Source: Acanthaster planci (lineage: Eukaryota; Echinodermata; Asteroidea; Valvatida; Acanthasteridae). From it: DNA of 62,000 nucleotides. Position numbers and translations under genes: made by a program. The DNA is taken from the NCBI RefSeq assembly GCF_001949145.1, contig NW_019091636.1, positions 26,752 through 88,751 on the forward strand. Reading direction: 5' to 3'. How positions within the stretch are numbered: position 1 is the first letter of the stretch; the number at the start of each line of letters is the position of its first letter. The notes under the pieces were generated by a model. That model saw only the letters and a list, made by a program, of their open reading frames with translations. It was not told where the DNA came from and ran no database searches. This document shows positions 53,301-62,000 of the stretch, one piece after another.

Positions 53301-56300
53301 CATTGTAAAACTTGATGAGAGCCGTTTCAGTATTGTGATTTGCGATAGGTAGACTGAAGTGGCGGATACAGTTTATTAACAGTGAAATAATCATGCACTT
53401 GGTTAAAAACAGCCCTCTCATTCAATTTTGACACAAATGAAAGATTGCTAACTGGCCGGTAGTTTTCCAACACCGGCTCAAGATTATGCTTTTTCAAAAT
53501 AGGTGTAACTAAGGGCTGCTTCCACTCAGTAGGAAAAGTGCCAGAAGTAAGTGAACTATTGATGATTCTAGTTATAACTGCACGTAAAAGATCTGTTCAA
53601 TACGATCAACCACTACAGCAGTTGCCATAGGGTTAAGAGAGCAAAGGCAGAATTCTTAATAGGGTTTCTCACATCTAATTCAGAAAGCGGTGAAAAACCA
53701 TCCATACGACACCCAGAATATACACCAGAGCTGGAAAATACTCATGATCTATCAACCAGCTTGTCAAGTTTAGCAGGAATTGTATTAATTTTCCGTGTGA
53801 AAAACCGACCCATTTCATTCGCAAATGAAACTCCGTCTTTAAAAAAGGTAACGGAGAGTAAGTATCTTTCCTAACAAAGGACTACTACAGTCGACTTTGA
53901 TACTATTCGTTGCTTATTTAAGACCAAAAGGAAGCTTCCACCATAAATGTAATCTCGGGCTTAGGTGGTGGGTTCCTATACGCTGGGGGTTATATTAGTC
54001 ATGCCCCCAGATTGATCTGTGATGAAAGAACAGACGTGCACATAGACGTACACAGAGTCAATATTCACCGAAATATAAGGTTGTATTAGTCGGCCAGCTG
54101 ACAGCACCGCACCCACCGATCTAATTAAAAGCCGCTCCCCTCGCAGAAGGCAAATAGTGTTTTATTGTGTCACCTTTCCTGGACCGATCGCAATTCCTTA
54201 GACACTAGCGTACAGCACACGCAAAGAATGCTTTAGAAATGGAAACGTTGGGGAATTCCAGGGGGTTTCAGAAGAACAGAAAAAAACGACCGACCATATC
54301 ATTACATTTTCCTGGGCCTATAAGCCACAATTTGTGTTGCATGCATCTCACTCAAATAGTAAAGTAATGGTTAACGGTAACAAAGAAACACCTGTAAAAG
54401 ACACCGTGTTTCTCTTTTTAGGTACTGAGTAAAGGTATTGAGCTGGCCACATACTGCGGAAACGAGATGGTCATGGAAGACAGGACCCCCCGTGAAGTAC
54501 ACCTGACGACATCCAATAACAACATGCTAGTCAAGTTCCACTCAGACTTCTCGAACGACGAGCCGTTTCAGGGATTCCTGGCGCACTATCGGGCAGAAGG
54601 TACCAGCCTAGAAGCTAAATATTGCATATGCAGCANTGACACCCAGAATATACACCAGAGCTGGAAAATGCTCATGATCTATCAACCAGCTTGTCAAGTT
54701 TAGCAGGAATTTTAATAATTTTCCGTAGGAAAAACCGACCCATTTCATTCGCAAATGAAACTCCGTCTTTAAAAAAGGTAACGGAGAGTTAGTATCTTTC
54801 CTAACAAAGGACTACAACAGTCGACTTAGATACTATTCGTTGCTTATTTAAGACCACAAGGAAGCTTCCACCATGAATGTAATCTCGGGCTTAGGTGGTG
54901 GGTTCCTATTCGCTGGGGGTTATATTAACCATGCCCCCCAGATTGATGTGTGATGAAAGAACAGACGTGCAGAGTCAATATACCCAGCAAGAAATGAGAC
55001 CGAGGGGAACCCCCCCAACATGTCCATTCCCTGTACACATTCCAGACAATTGTTACTTAACACATCCCCCAAGATGTCTGAAAGGAATTCCCCAGATTCC
55101 TGCGAGACAATGACCAACACAAAGCAGGGGGGTTCTCTCTGTCTCATACCTTGCTGCATATGAGAGTCAATATTCACCGAAATATAAGGTTGTATTAGGC
55201 GGCCAGCTGACAGCGCCGCGCCCACCGATCTAATTAAAAGCCGCTCCCCTCGCAGAAGGCAAATGAGTGTATTAATGTGCCACCTTTCCTCGACCGATCG
55301 CAATTCTTTAGACACTAGCGTACAGCGCACGCAAAGAATGCTTAGAAATGGAAACGTTGGGGAATTCCGGGGGGGGGGTCCTGGAGAACAGAAAAAGATT
55401 ACCTTTTCCTGGGCCTATAAGCCACAATTTGTGTTGCACGCATCTCACCCAAATAGTACAGTAATAGTTAACGGTAACAAAGAAACACCTGTAAAAGACA
55501 CCGTGTTTCTCTTTTTAGGTGCTGAGTAAAGGTATTGAGCTGGCCACATACTGCGGAAACGAGATGGTCATGGAAGACAGGACCCCCCGTGAAGTACACC
55601 TGACGACATCCAATAACAACATGCTAGTCAAGTTCCACTCAGACTTCTCGAACGACGAGCCGTTTCAGGGATTCCTGGCGCACTATCGGGCAGAAGGTAC
55701 CAGCCTAGAAGCTAAATCTTNTTTACAGAACTCTTCACATGTGGCATCAACACAGTCATGTGGAATTTGCTAAAGAGCTGTCACTCGGTGCTTAGTTAAA
55801 CCACAATGAAATCCCCCCATCGAAAACGTTGTGTTTCATTCACTGAAACACGTAGGCCCTATATCATCCCAAAGTGCGTCAAAAGGAGGAGGTCTGTTTT
55901 TCGTGAGAATTTCTTCCAAATTATACAAGAATGGTAATGGTCAAATGATTAGTATTATGTCAAGGTTGGGGCTGTTACTGGTGTATGGTTGTCTCCAACT
56001 CTGTGCTCAGATATTGATGAGTGTGCAGTGGATAATGGTGGTTGTGAACAGCTATGCCATAACTTCGTGTCTGGTTATTACTGTTCCTGTCGCATGCACT
56101 ACGAACTCCAGCCAGACGGTCGCCAATGCAGAGGTATTTCAACGAAACCTGATCAGACTTCCCTTTCCCTCCTGCATCGAATTCGAATGTGATTTTGAAA
56201 AAAAACTATAGAACAAAAATCAAAAGTTGGATTGACAAACTGGTCTTTCTGCTGCCCTCAGAGCGTTGAATAATTTTTACCTTTTCAATGTTTTCATTAG

Positions 56301-59300
56301 TATGATTTGATCTGGTAAGGTTTTTGATATATTAAGTAGCGTTGTTTCCAGACGACTGTGGTCTTCAGACATTTTGTGTGGCTGCTTATGTGTGTTGAAA
56401 AACGAAAGTATCAAAGACTGGTAAAAAAAATTCTTCAATGTCTATGCGATACGTGATCGCCATATCATAGCCTCGGTCACTCTTTTGGTTCAGTGTCTTG
56501 CAGAGATCTTCTCTACACTCACGAATCGGACGAATTCCAGACACCAGACTACCCACTGGAGTATCCGAAAAATGCTGACTGTAGTTGGGTGGTTCACGTG
56601 GAGATTGGGTTCGTCATCAACCTCGTCTTCCAAGCTTTCGCTGTGGAATCGCACCCGCAAGCACAATGTCCATACGATTATGTCAAGGTAAACAAGCTAA
56701 CATTACGATTGCAGGCATTTTTATTCATTCAAACTTGTGCTGTCAGCCAGTGATAATTTGTATGATTTCAGTATATAAGACAAATAGAACAGCATGTGTG
56801 CTGTGTTTGCACAAGCTACACTTTTTGCACTTTTATTTCACACGGAGAGCCGTGGCCAACGAAGTTACTGGAGTAAAAATCTTGCAAGGTGGTTCTTCGT
56901 GCCATCCTTTTGAAAAAGATGAGTTTCAACAGACCCATTACGCCCGCTATGTCACGAGATCTACAAGTGGGTATCAAGTATCGACAAACACATGACGCCC
57001 TCCCATGGCAATGTGTGCCATGAGTGTCATTTCCAAAACTAAAGCCAACAGTCGGTTCAGTACTCTGACAACTGATGTGCTGAGTGAAACAGGCTTTCTG
57101 AAAACCAGTTTTATATTTGGTAAGCAACACTTAGTACGACACACTTAGCTATTGGAAGACGCCATGTTTGTTGATGTCCGGTATTATAGCTCAGGTGACT
57201 TAGCAGGCGCGTTCTCTGTATTTTAATGCAGAGAATTTATTCCTCACTAGGTTCACTATGATGGCTATGACCTTGGCCCATTCTGCGGAGAGACGGAAGC
57301 TGATCGGCCGCCCAACATAGTGACCACAGGTCATCGGGTCAATGTGACATTTCACTCAGATTACTCGGAGCAAAGGACAGGTTTCCACGCGAGATACTAC
57401 GTCACTGGTGCGCACTGTCACAATATGTTTCAGAAATGTTTGTGTTCTCACTACTTAAGTCAGTCAAATCTAGATGTTTCGGTCGAGTAGCATTTCTGTA
57501 AATAGCTCGTACCCGTTAAAAAGGCCTTACACAAAAGCGACTGCTTGCGGCCTCTTTGCTAGAGCGACATCTTTTGTAAAATGTCCAAATGAACAATTTA
57601 TGTTCTCCTCTTGCAATGCATTTTTTCTTGATTTGTAACAGGTTACACAAGGGACAGTGGATATTTTGCCCCAAAACTATATTCTGCTGGTGAAAAGTGA
57701 ATTGTTTTAAAATGCACCCCTTATACAGAATAATTTCCTTTAACTTAAATATGGGTATGTGAATGACGGCTACGATTTTTATACAATATTATCGATTTTC
57801 TAAAACTCCTAAAAATGTGAGATTTCTGAAATTTGGAGCCATGTCAGGGAATTTGAAGTTTTGCGACACAAAAAATGTTGGCATCCTGGGACGGCACGTC
57901 AGGGGACTCTACGATCAAGTTCATCACGTGGGAATATACTGTGAGCCGGGTACCAGTGTCAGTGACTGTATTTTCGGACGGAAAGCTCCACAAGTCTCGG
58001 CATTTATACCTCACCCGACAAATAGCTATCGACAGGTATTGCCAGCAACAGTGACGTCATAAATACGAACCAATACAAATAATACTCCCGGCAGAATATC
58101 GTTTTGGAACTTTGCTGGCGACGGCAAAATACCAACTGCTTATAATATAAACGTTTCTTTTCCTGGTGTTTTCGTTTTATCACTTGATATAGCCCGGCCC
58201 TGCCCTCCACTCACTGCCCCGACATATGGCTCAATGGTCGGTAGTAATTTCACCTTTAAGCACTCAGTATCCTTCAGTTGTAAGGGAGGCTACTTTCTGC
58301 AAGGATCATCTTCGAGAACTTGCCAAGGCGACGGCACCTGGTCTGGCACCCAGCCTTTCTGCCAGAGTGAGTTACACAGTTGTAGCTGTAGACTAACCCG
58401 AAGAGAGGCCTGCCCTGCGATGGCGCCACAATGACCAGCAAATTCTTCAACTGTATGTGTCCGCACGTTTTGGAAAGTAACAACATAGATATGGAATACG
58501 AAAGCACGGCAATGGCAGGTCGTACATATGCGCCAATTCACATTTTGTGGTCCCGCAAGGATGCGTAATGAATTAACATAAGGGCCCCCCCCCAAAAAAG
58601 AGTTTGTCTCTGGTCAGACTGATGTTTCGAAATTGATGTGGCGACGCGGTTTTTTCCTCTTCCAGGATTGGATTCTATAGACAACTGCAGACACACGTCT
58701 TATAGTCGTGGAAAGTACCAGACCAGCTTTATTGTGATTATAAGCTGACAGTAAATAACTTCGTATCCACAGTGTGCTATCATTGTTCAGCATTGATCTT
58801 GTCGGGGATCTGTCACCCTGAGTAAACGATCGAGCTGCCCGCAAAAATGTCGAGGCAATGCGGCAGTAGAGGGCACTGTTGCAGCTCTCGCTAACAAAAA
58901 AAGATCGGCACGCAGGTTTGAAGTCTTCGTGCGTGCTTACCGGGGACAAAAGAGCTTTTGGGCGCAAACAAAATATATGACATTGCTCAACACTCACAAA
59001 GCTATTTAAATACAGCCTAGTTCCTATGGGAACAATCTTGCCACGCCATGGCGGTTCCCACCATTCCTTGTGCCATCTAGTGAAGGACTACGCACGCAGC
59101 CCATGGAGTGCAGGTTGTTTAAATGAGCCGCGTTGAGAACGCGCCGCGCACAAATTTATGAGTACTAGGCCTAATGCTGCTTTCTGTCTCAGTTGCGTCA
59201 AATGCGTTCATCACAATTGGCGTGTTTTATCTATATAGTATATCCCTCCAGTGAGTGATCCACAAAGCAAGACCATGTGAGCGAACGCGCTGCCAATTTA

Positions 59301-61849
59301 GTCTTTTTTATTATCTATCATGGAACTGCACCCTCTATCGACTTGAGCAGAATCACCCCCCTCATCGGTTGAAAAGAGCCTTGCTTGAGGAAAGTGTTCA
59401 TATAGTTGGTAGCGACGCGACCGTAGTGCATGCATTTCGATGTGAACCAGTGAAGCGCAGTCCCCCCCCCCCCGGGGGGGGGGCTCCGTAGCTCGGACAA
59501 TTTCACCCTCTCTGGGTCCCGCCCGCAGTGAATTGGTCAAAGAGGCATTTACTGGGCACGTACAACCTTTGAGCCAGCTTGGAAATAATCGTAGCATGAT
59601 TTCAAAGTTTGATTACCAGATTATTTGTAATAAGCATTAGAGGTAGGTTCCTAAATAAAAGAAAGTCTTTCATTTCAGTGATTAATCAGTCACGATTGTA
59701 TCATGTCACGACAGAACGCACGCCAAACCCTTATAATTTTTTCACCAGTCGTGACATGTGACAGCCCGTCCCCACTCGGCAACGGCAGAATCCTGTTTTA
59801 CTCTGGAAGCAACTACAGCTATACTAACTCCATTGGCTACGAATGCGACCGCTTCTATGAGCTGAAAGGCATGAGCTTCAGAGAATGCCAGGCCAACGCC
59901 ACTTGGTCCTTCACCAAACCGGTTTGCATTCCAGGTATTTAAGTTTTCTCCTTAAAGAAATTGGGAAGAGTAAGTATTCTAAGAAGTCTAAATACCGTCT
60001 CCTGTATGAATTGACACCATATAAAAATTCTGAATGTAAATGACCAATACGGCTTATATCCAGCAAGAGACCGAGGAGCATCCCCCCCCCAACATGCCCA
60101 ATCGCTGTACACACTCTCACTACGAACATCTAACAAAAGAAACACAGGGCACTAACAATAAACGTCCATTGTTATTGCACCATGCGTCTTTTGTTAGATG
60201 TCCGTAGTGTCCAGACTATTGTTATCTAACACATCTTCCTGTACCAGGCAAGATATGGGACGGAGGGGTACCCCCTTATCTGTCCAATCCCTGTACACAA
60301 TCTAGACAACTGTCACCTAACACTTCCCCCTCAGAATTCTGTAAAGAATTCCTGAGATTCCGATCAAGCAATGACCAACACAAAGATGGGGGGGTTCTCT
60401 CCGTCCCATATCTTGCTTCAAATGAATCCCCCCAAGTGTCTGAAAAGAATTCCTCAGATTCCAGTGAAACAATAACCAACACAAAGCAGGGGGAGGGTTC
60501 TCTCCTTCTCTTATCTCGCTTCATAATGATGCCATATGATACAAAATATGTGGCAAAGGGGGACCTCATCTATTGTGTCTTCCTTTGTTTTTATGGAATA
60601 TTTGGAATTCCTTCCAGATTTCCGAGGGGGTGCAGTATGCACAATAGCCAATGGGTATACAGCTTGTGCATCACATTAGGGGGGGTCCCCCTTTCCCACG
60701 TATCGTGCCGGATATCTGTGATGGGGCTCGACCTGAGTAACAAGTCTGCAAAGTTAATCCTCAACGAGGATGTACTTCAAAAACAAGTTCTTTTTTAGGT
60801 AGGATGTCGATTGTTATAGTCTAGTTTTGTTCAGTTTCAATAGTTGGTTTCTGATGATGCCATACACCACTATCGCATTATGATTATTATGCCTTTTACA
60901 GTTTGCGGTGAGAGCACCTACGCGCCCAGAGACCGCAGATCGGAGCAGCGCATTGTGGGAGGGAGAGAGGCTGTGAGAGGCTCGTGGCCTTGGCAGGTAC
61001 TTGTCAAGGTGTACGCTCCGAGTCACGACATCCTGGGCGAGCAGTCCTTCTGCGGCGGTTCACTGCTCAACGAGGAATGGGTGCTTACGGCTGCCCACTG
61101 CGTGACTGGAGGAAACGAGGACCGGCCGCGCTTTTTCGGGCAGCGCGTGCCGACAGACGCCTTGGAGATATACTTGGGTATCCACGACCGTTGGCAAAAC
61201 ACACAGGACACTGTATACGTAAGTACTATGTGCATGTATGTGCAAGTAATAATCAATTGTAGAGAATTGCAAGCGACTGTTGTCTAACTGTTGTTGACGT
61301 TATGTCATAAAAGGTCATCAACGAGTTCATATCGATACCTAGACTAAGTAAAAGTTGCATTTTTAATCCTTTACTTGTCTTGTGGAGATGATCGGGTATG
61401 TTCGATTACAGCTTGGCAGTATTCCAGTACTCTACACCAGAACTCAACGCACTGTTATCTCACTGCTGTATATTTTGGTTCATTGCAGACCACTGTGCTT
61501 GAAATCTTCAAACATCCTGACTACGACCCCTCTACCTGGGACTCGGACCTGGCATTGCTGCATCTTAATATGTCAGTCCAGTTATCCAACTACATCCGCC
61601 CGATCTGTCTCCCCGAGCAGAACAAACGACCGGGCCGCGACGACGATTCTAGGGTGCGCATCAGGAACGTAGCCGAGGGGGTGGACGAAGGCGTCGTCAT
61701 CGGTTGGGGCAAGCAGAGCCGTGGCGGGTCGACTTCAGACGTGCTGCGCGAAGTGTACGTTGGGATTGAGGTGTCCAGGGACGAATGCAACGAAGCAATG
61801 GATTACAAGCAAGTTACACGTAACATGGTGTGTGCTGGATCACGCGAAG
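50336..61849 (+). CDS. MASP-like: MASP/C1r/C1s-type complement serine protease, 3' end outside window
   Basis: Domain order CUB-EGF-CUB-CCP-CCP-serine protease, the hallmark of MBL-associated proteases and C1r/C1s, secreted proteases that bind pattern-recognition lectins and cleave complement proteins. Exons: 50336-50355 (tentative), 51502-51726 and 54422-54599 (CUB1; the latter duplicated at 55519-55696), 56011-56133 (Ca-EGF), 56494-56687 and 57251-57407 (CUB2), 58193-58366 (CCP1), 59749-59934 (CCP2), 60902-61218 and 61489-61849 (protease). Each CUB is split by a phase-0 intron and EGF/CCP exons are phase 1-1, as in vertebrate MASP genes. The activation site is SEQR|IVGG. The catalytic His (TAAHC) and Asp (WDSDLALL) are present. 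The exon with the Ser (GDSGG) lies beyond 62000. About 640 residues are visible. The signal peptide is uncertain because an N interrupts the second exon. Confidence 0.92.
51502..51726 (+). CDS. MASP-like CUB1, first half
   Basis: After the N at 51527 it encodes [20 protein letters not shown] through [20 protein letters not shown] to [14 protein letters not shown] (phase 0). As in C1r/C1s/MASP, CUB1 lacks the first Cys pair. The acceptor is TTTTTACCTGCAG. The part before the N may belong to another reading frame. Confidence 0.85.
51527..51527. other. Single N, probable contig join
   Basis: One of three isolated N bases. The other two bound a duplicated segment, so this one also probably marks a join rather than one unread base. 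It falls inside a coding exon. Confidence 0.6.
52140..53850 (-). mobile_element. CR1/L2-like LINE ORF2, antisense, in MASP-like intron
   Basis: Minus-strand blocks in order from 53830: [49 protein letters not shown]-like ([16 protein letters not shown]), [29 protein letters not shown]-like block, YADD (52974-52985), [51 protein letters not shown] and a C-terminal [15 protein letters not shown]. This is nearly a whole RT domain with several frameshifts and stops. The 5' part (endonuclease) is absent. Confidence 0.9.
53711..54621 (+). repeat. Duplicated segment, copy A (holds CUB1 second-half exon)
   Basis: Starts GACACCCAGAATATACACCA, like copy B at 54637, and runs through the CUB exon to the intron sequence GTACCAGCCTAGAAGCTAAA. 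It lacks the MITE that copy B carries. Copy A is continuous with the intron on its left; a single N follows it at 54636. Confidence 0.9.
54422..54599 (+). CDS. MASP-like CUB1, second half (copy A)
   Basis: 178 nt, phase 0 in and 1 out: [20 protein letters not shown] to [14 protein letters not shown]. Translated sequence identical to 55519-55696, which differs at a silent site (GTA/GTG in the first codon). Two such exons cannot be spliced in series in frame. Confidence 0.92.
54636..54636. other. Single N at the join between the two copies
   Basis: Immediately after it the sequence jumps back to the start of the duplicated segment, cutting into the LINE, as expected for the edge of a second contig. 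Confidence 0.85.
54982..55162 (+). mobile_element. MITE with 11-bp target duplication and visible empty site
   Basis: Ends AGCAAGAAATGAGACCGAGG / CTCTCTGTCTCATACCTTGC-T are imperfect inverted repeats. It is flanked by AGAGTCAATAT on both sides (54971-54981, 55163-55173). Copy A has one AGAGTCAATAT (54054-54064) and no element, the pre-insertion site. Non-coding, about 181 bp. Confidence 0.9.
55519..55696 (+). CDS. MASP-like CUB1, second half (copy B, redundant)
   Basis: Same protein as 54422-54599 and the same splice sites (CTCTTTTTAG, GGTACC). It is probably the allelic copy, so only one should be counted in the mature transcript. Confidence 0.88.
55721..55721. other. Single N closing copy B
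   Basis: Sequence after it (TTTACAGAACTCTTCACATG) does not continue copy A, so this is another contig join. Confidence 0.75.
56011..56133 (+). CDS. MASP-like calcium-binding EGF domain
   Basis: One exon, phase 1-1: [20 protein letters not shown] to GRQCR. It has the Ca-binding start D-I-D-E and the Asn-hydroxylation pattern C-x-N-x4-Y-x-C-x-C ([12 protein letters not shown]). Confidence 0.93.
56494..56687 (+). CDS. MASP-like CUB2, first half
   Basis: [20 protein letters not shown] to [16 protein letters not shown], with [17 protein letters not shown] typical of CUB. Phase 1 in and 0 out. Confidence 0.93.
57251..57407 (+). CDS. MASP-like CUB2, second half
   Basis: [20 protein letters not shown] to [14 protein letters not shown], acceptor TTCCTCACTAG, donor GTGCGC. 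It contains [16 protein letters not shown], the usual end of a CUB domain. It lacks an ATG, so simple ORF scans miss it. Confidence 0.92.
58193..58366 (+). CDS. MASP-like CCP1 (sushi) domain
   Basis: One exon, phase 1-1: [20 protein letters not shown] through [20 protein letters not shown] to [11 protein letters not shown]. Four Cys and the WSG Trp are present. Confidence 0.92.
59462..59483. repeat. C12-G10 homopolymer palindrome
   Basis: Twelve C directly followed by ten G inside the intron between CCP1 and CCP2. Either a real unstable tract or a misread or chimeric join of two homopolymers. Confidence 0.9.
59749..59934 (+). CDS. MASP-like CCP2 (sushi) domain
   Basis: One exon, phase 1-1: [20 protein letters not shown] through [20 protein letters not shown] to [10 protein letters not shown]. 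Acceptor TTTTTTCACCAG, donor GTATTT. Confidence 0.93.
60062..60245 (+). mobile_element. MITE of the same family, split by a nested hairpin
   Basis: The left part (AGCAAGAGACCGAGGAGCAT to ATCGCTGTACACACTCT) and right part (CCAGACTATTGTTATCTAAC) are one element interrupted by the 92-bp hairpin at 60118-60209. Right end approximate. Confidence 0.7.
60118..60209. mobile_element. 92-bp hairpin MITE nested in another MITE
   Basis: Arms CACTACGAACATCTAACAAA... (60118-60140) and 60187-60209 pair at 22 of 23 bases. The centre (GCACTAACAATAA... GTTATTGCAC) is also nearly palindromic, so the whole element folds on itself. It lies in the middle of the surrounding MITE body and is therefore the younger insertion. 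Confidence 0.85.
60246..60417 (+). mobile_element. MITE family reference copy with clear terminal inverted repeats
   Basis: The left end GCAAGATATGGGACGGAG and right end CTCCGTCCCATATCTTGC are exact inverses, and the similarity extends into GAACCCCC/GGGGGTTC. About 172 bp and non-coding, in the intron before the protease exons. Confidence 0.88.
60426..60520 (+). mobile_element. MITE family, 3' half fragment
   Basis: CCCCCAAGTGTCTGAAAAGA, AATTCCTCAGATTCCAGTGA, AACAATAACCAACACAAAGC, then GGGTTCTCTCCTTCTCTTAT and CTCGCT. It is the second half of the family, directly behind the complete copy. Confidence 0.7.
60902..61218 (+). CDS. MASP-like protease domain, exon with activation site and His
   Basis: [21 protein letters not shown] is the cleavage site that turns the zymogen into an active two-chain enzyme. 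[19 protein letters not shown] and VLTAAHC (catalytic His) follow. Phase 1 in and 0 out at GTAAGT. Confidence 0.94.
61489..61849 (+). CDS. MASP-like protease domain, exon with catalytic Asp
   Basis: [20 protein letters not shown] through [20 protein letters not shown] and [20 protein letters not shown] to [10 protein letters not shown]. It carries the Asp (WDSDLALL) and ends in phase 1 at GTAAGA. The Ser exon should follow to the right of the window. Confidence 0.94.
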
Positions 61850-61880
61850 GTAAGAAATAATACAGGCGATTCACAAAAGT

Positions 61881-62000
61881 GCGCCTCCAAGAGTTTGGAA
61901 CGCGTTGGCCAATCACAACGCACAAAATCTGTGGATCCAACGCGCGTCACGGAAGGGTCGCGTTGTGATTGGCCAACTCGTTGCAAACTCTTGGAGGCGC
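61881..62000. mobile_element. MITE with 41-bp inverted repeats, at window edge
   Basis: Arms 61881-61921 (GCGCCTCCAAGAGTTTG...) and 61960-62000 pair at 39 of 41 bases around a 38-base centre. The right end may continue past the window. It sits in the MASP-like intron behind the Asp exon. Confidence 0.85.

Larger units (their letters stand above)
54637..55720 (+). repeat. Duplicated segment, copy B (with MITE insertion)
   Basis: Repeats 53711-54621 with scattered base changes and small indels, plus a 181-bp MITE. It ends at an N (55721). Best explained as the second haplotype left in the assembly. Confidence 0.9.

Noticed and set aside
55519-55696. True tandem exon duplication extending CUB1
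   Set aside because: Phases are incompatible for serial use, flanking introns are duplicated too, and N bases mark both borders.
1-62000. CRISPR arrays, rRNA genes, bacterial operons or an integrated prophage
   Set aside because: None seen. The introns, SINEs and gene families show a eukaryotic nuclear sequence.

Overview
The window looks like nuclear DNA of an invertebrate deuterostome, most likely an echinoderm. The genes have many introns with GT-AG (once GC-AG) junctions. The gene content is typical of that group: a TRIM-NHL-type gene, an immunoglobulin-domain receptor, tandem carbohydrate sulfotransferases, an arylsulfatase of the B/I/J type and a MASP/C1r/C1s-type complement protease. 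The DNA is packed with LINE, SINE and MITE remnants and with the palindromes TAGGCCTA and TACATGTA. The species cannot be fixed from the sequence alone. Three isolated N bases (51527, 54636, 55721) look like contig joins.

Layout. 0.4-4.0 kb: two antisense LINE remnants flank a decayed TRIM gene on the minus strand (1337-2993) with frameshifts, stops and two lost RING zinc ligands. 6.6-7.8 kb: an intact single-exon membrane receptor with Ig domains on the minus strand. 10.3-36.3 kb: three tandem plus-strand carbohydrate sulfotransferase genes of the CHST8-14 (HNK-1ST) family with one shared exon plan: short N-terminal exon, signal-anchor exon of usually 94 nt, variable stem exon, 189-nt exon, and a final catalytic exon of about 690 nt. 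Copies 2 (385 aa) and 3 (376 aa) are assembled completely here. Copy 1 lacks only a recognisable first exon. 37.5-46.7 kb: a complete seven-exon arylsulfatase gene (564 aa). 50.3-61.8 kb: a MASP-like gene (CUB-EGF-CUB-CCP-CCP-serine protease) that runs off the right edge before the exon for the catalytic serine.

How the genes relate. Sulfotransferases of this family add sulfate to GalNAc or related sugars of chondroitin/dermatan and N-glycans. Arylsulfatase B removes 4-sulfate from GalNAc. Writer genes and a possible eraser gene therefore lie side by side. The TRIM-like, Ig-receptor and MASP-like genes belong to families often used in innate defence, but nothing in the sequence ties them into one pathway.

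Most notable: (1) a stretch of about 1 kb carrying one CUB exon of the MASP gene is present twice between N bases. The two copies look like two haplotypes joined end to end, and one carries a MITE with an exact 11-bp target duplication while the other shows the empty site. (2) Sulfotransferase copies 2 and 3 share 108 identical bases, including silent sites, inside otherwise diverged exons, pointing to gene conversion. (3) Copy 2 uses a GC-AG intron. (4) A 2.1-kb inverted-repeat element whose arms are themselves tandem repeats sits in intron 1 of copy 3. (5) Several near-perfect hairpins and nested MITEs are visible. I found no CRISPR array, operon-type gene cluster or clearly new biochemical system.
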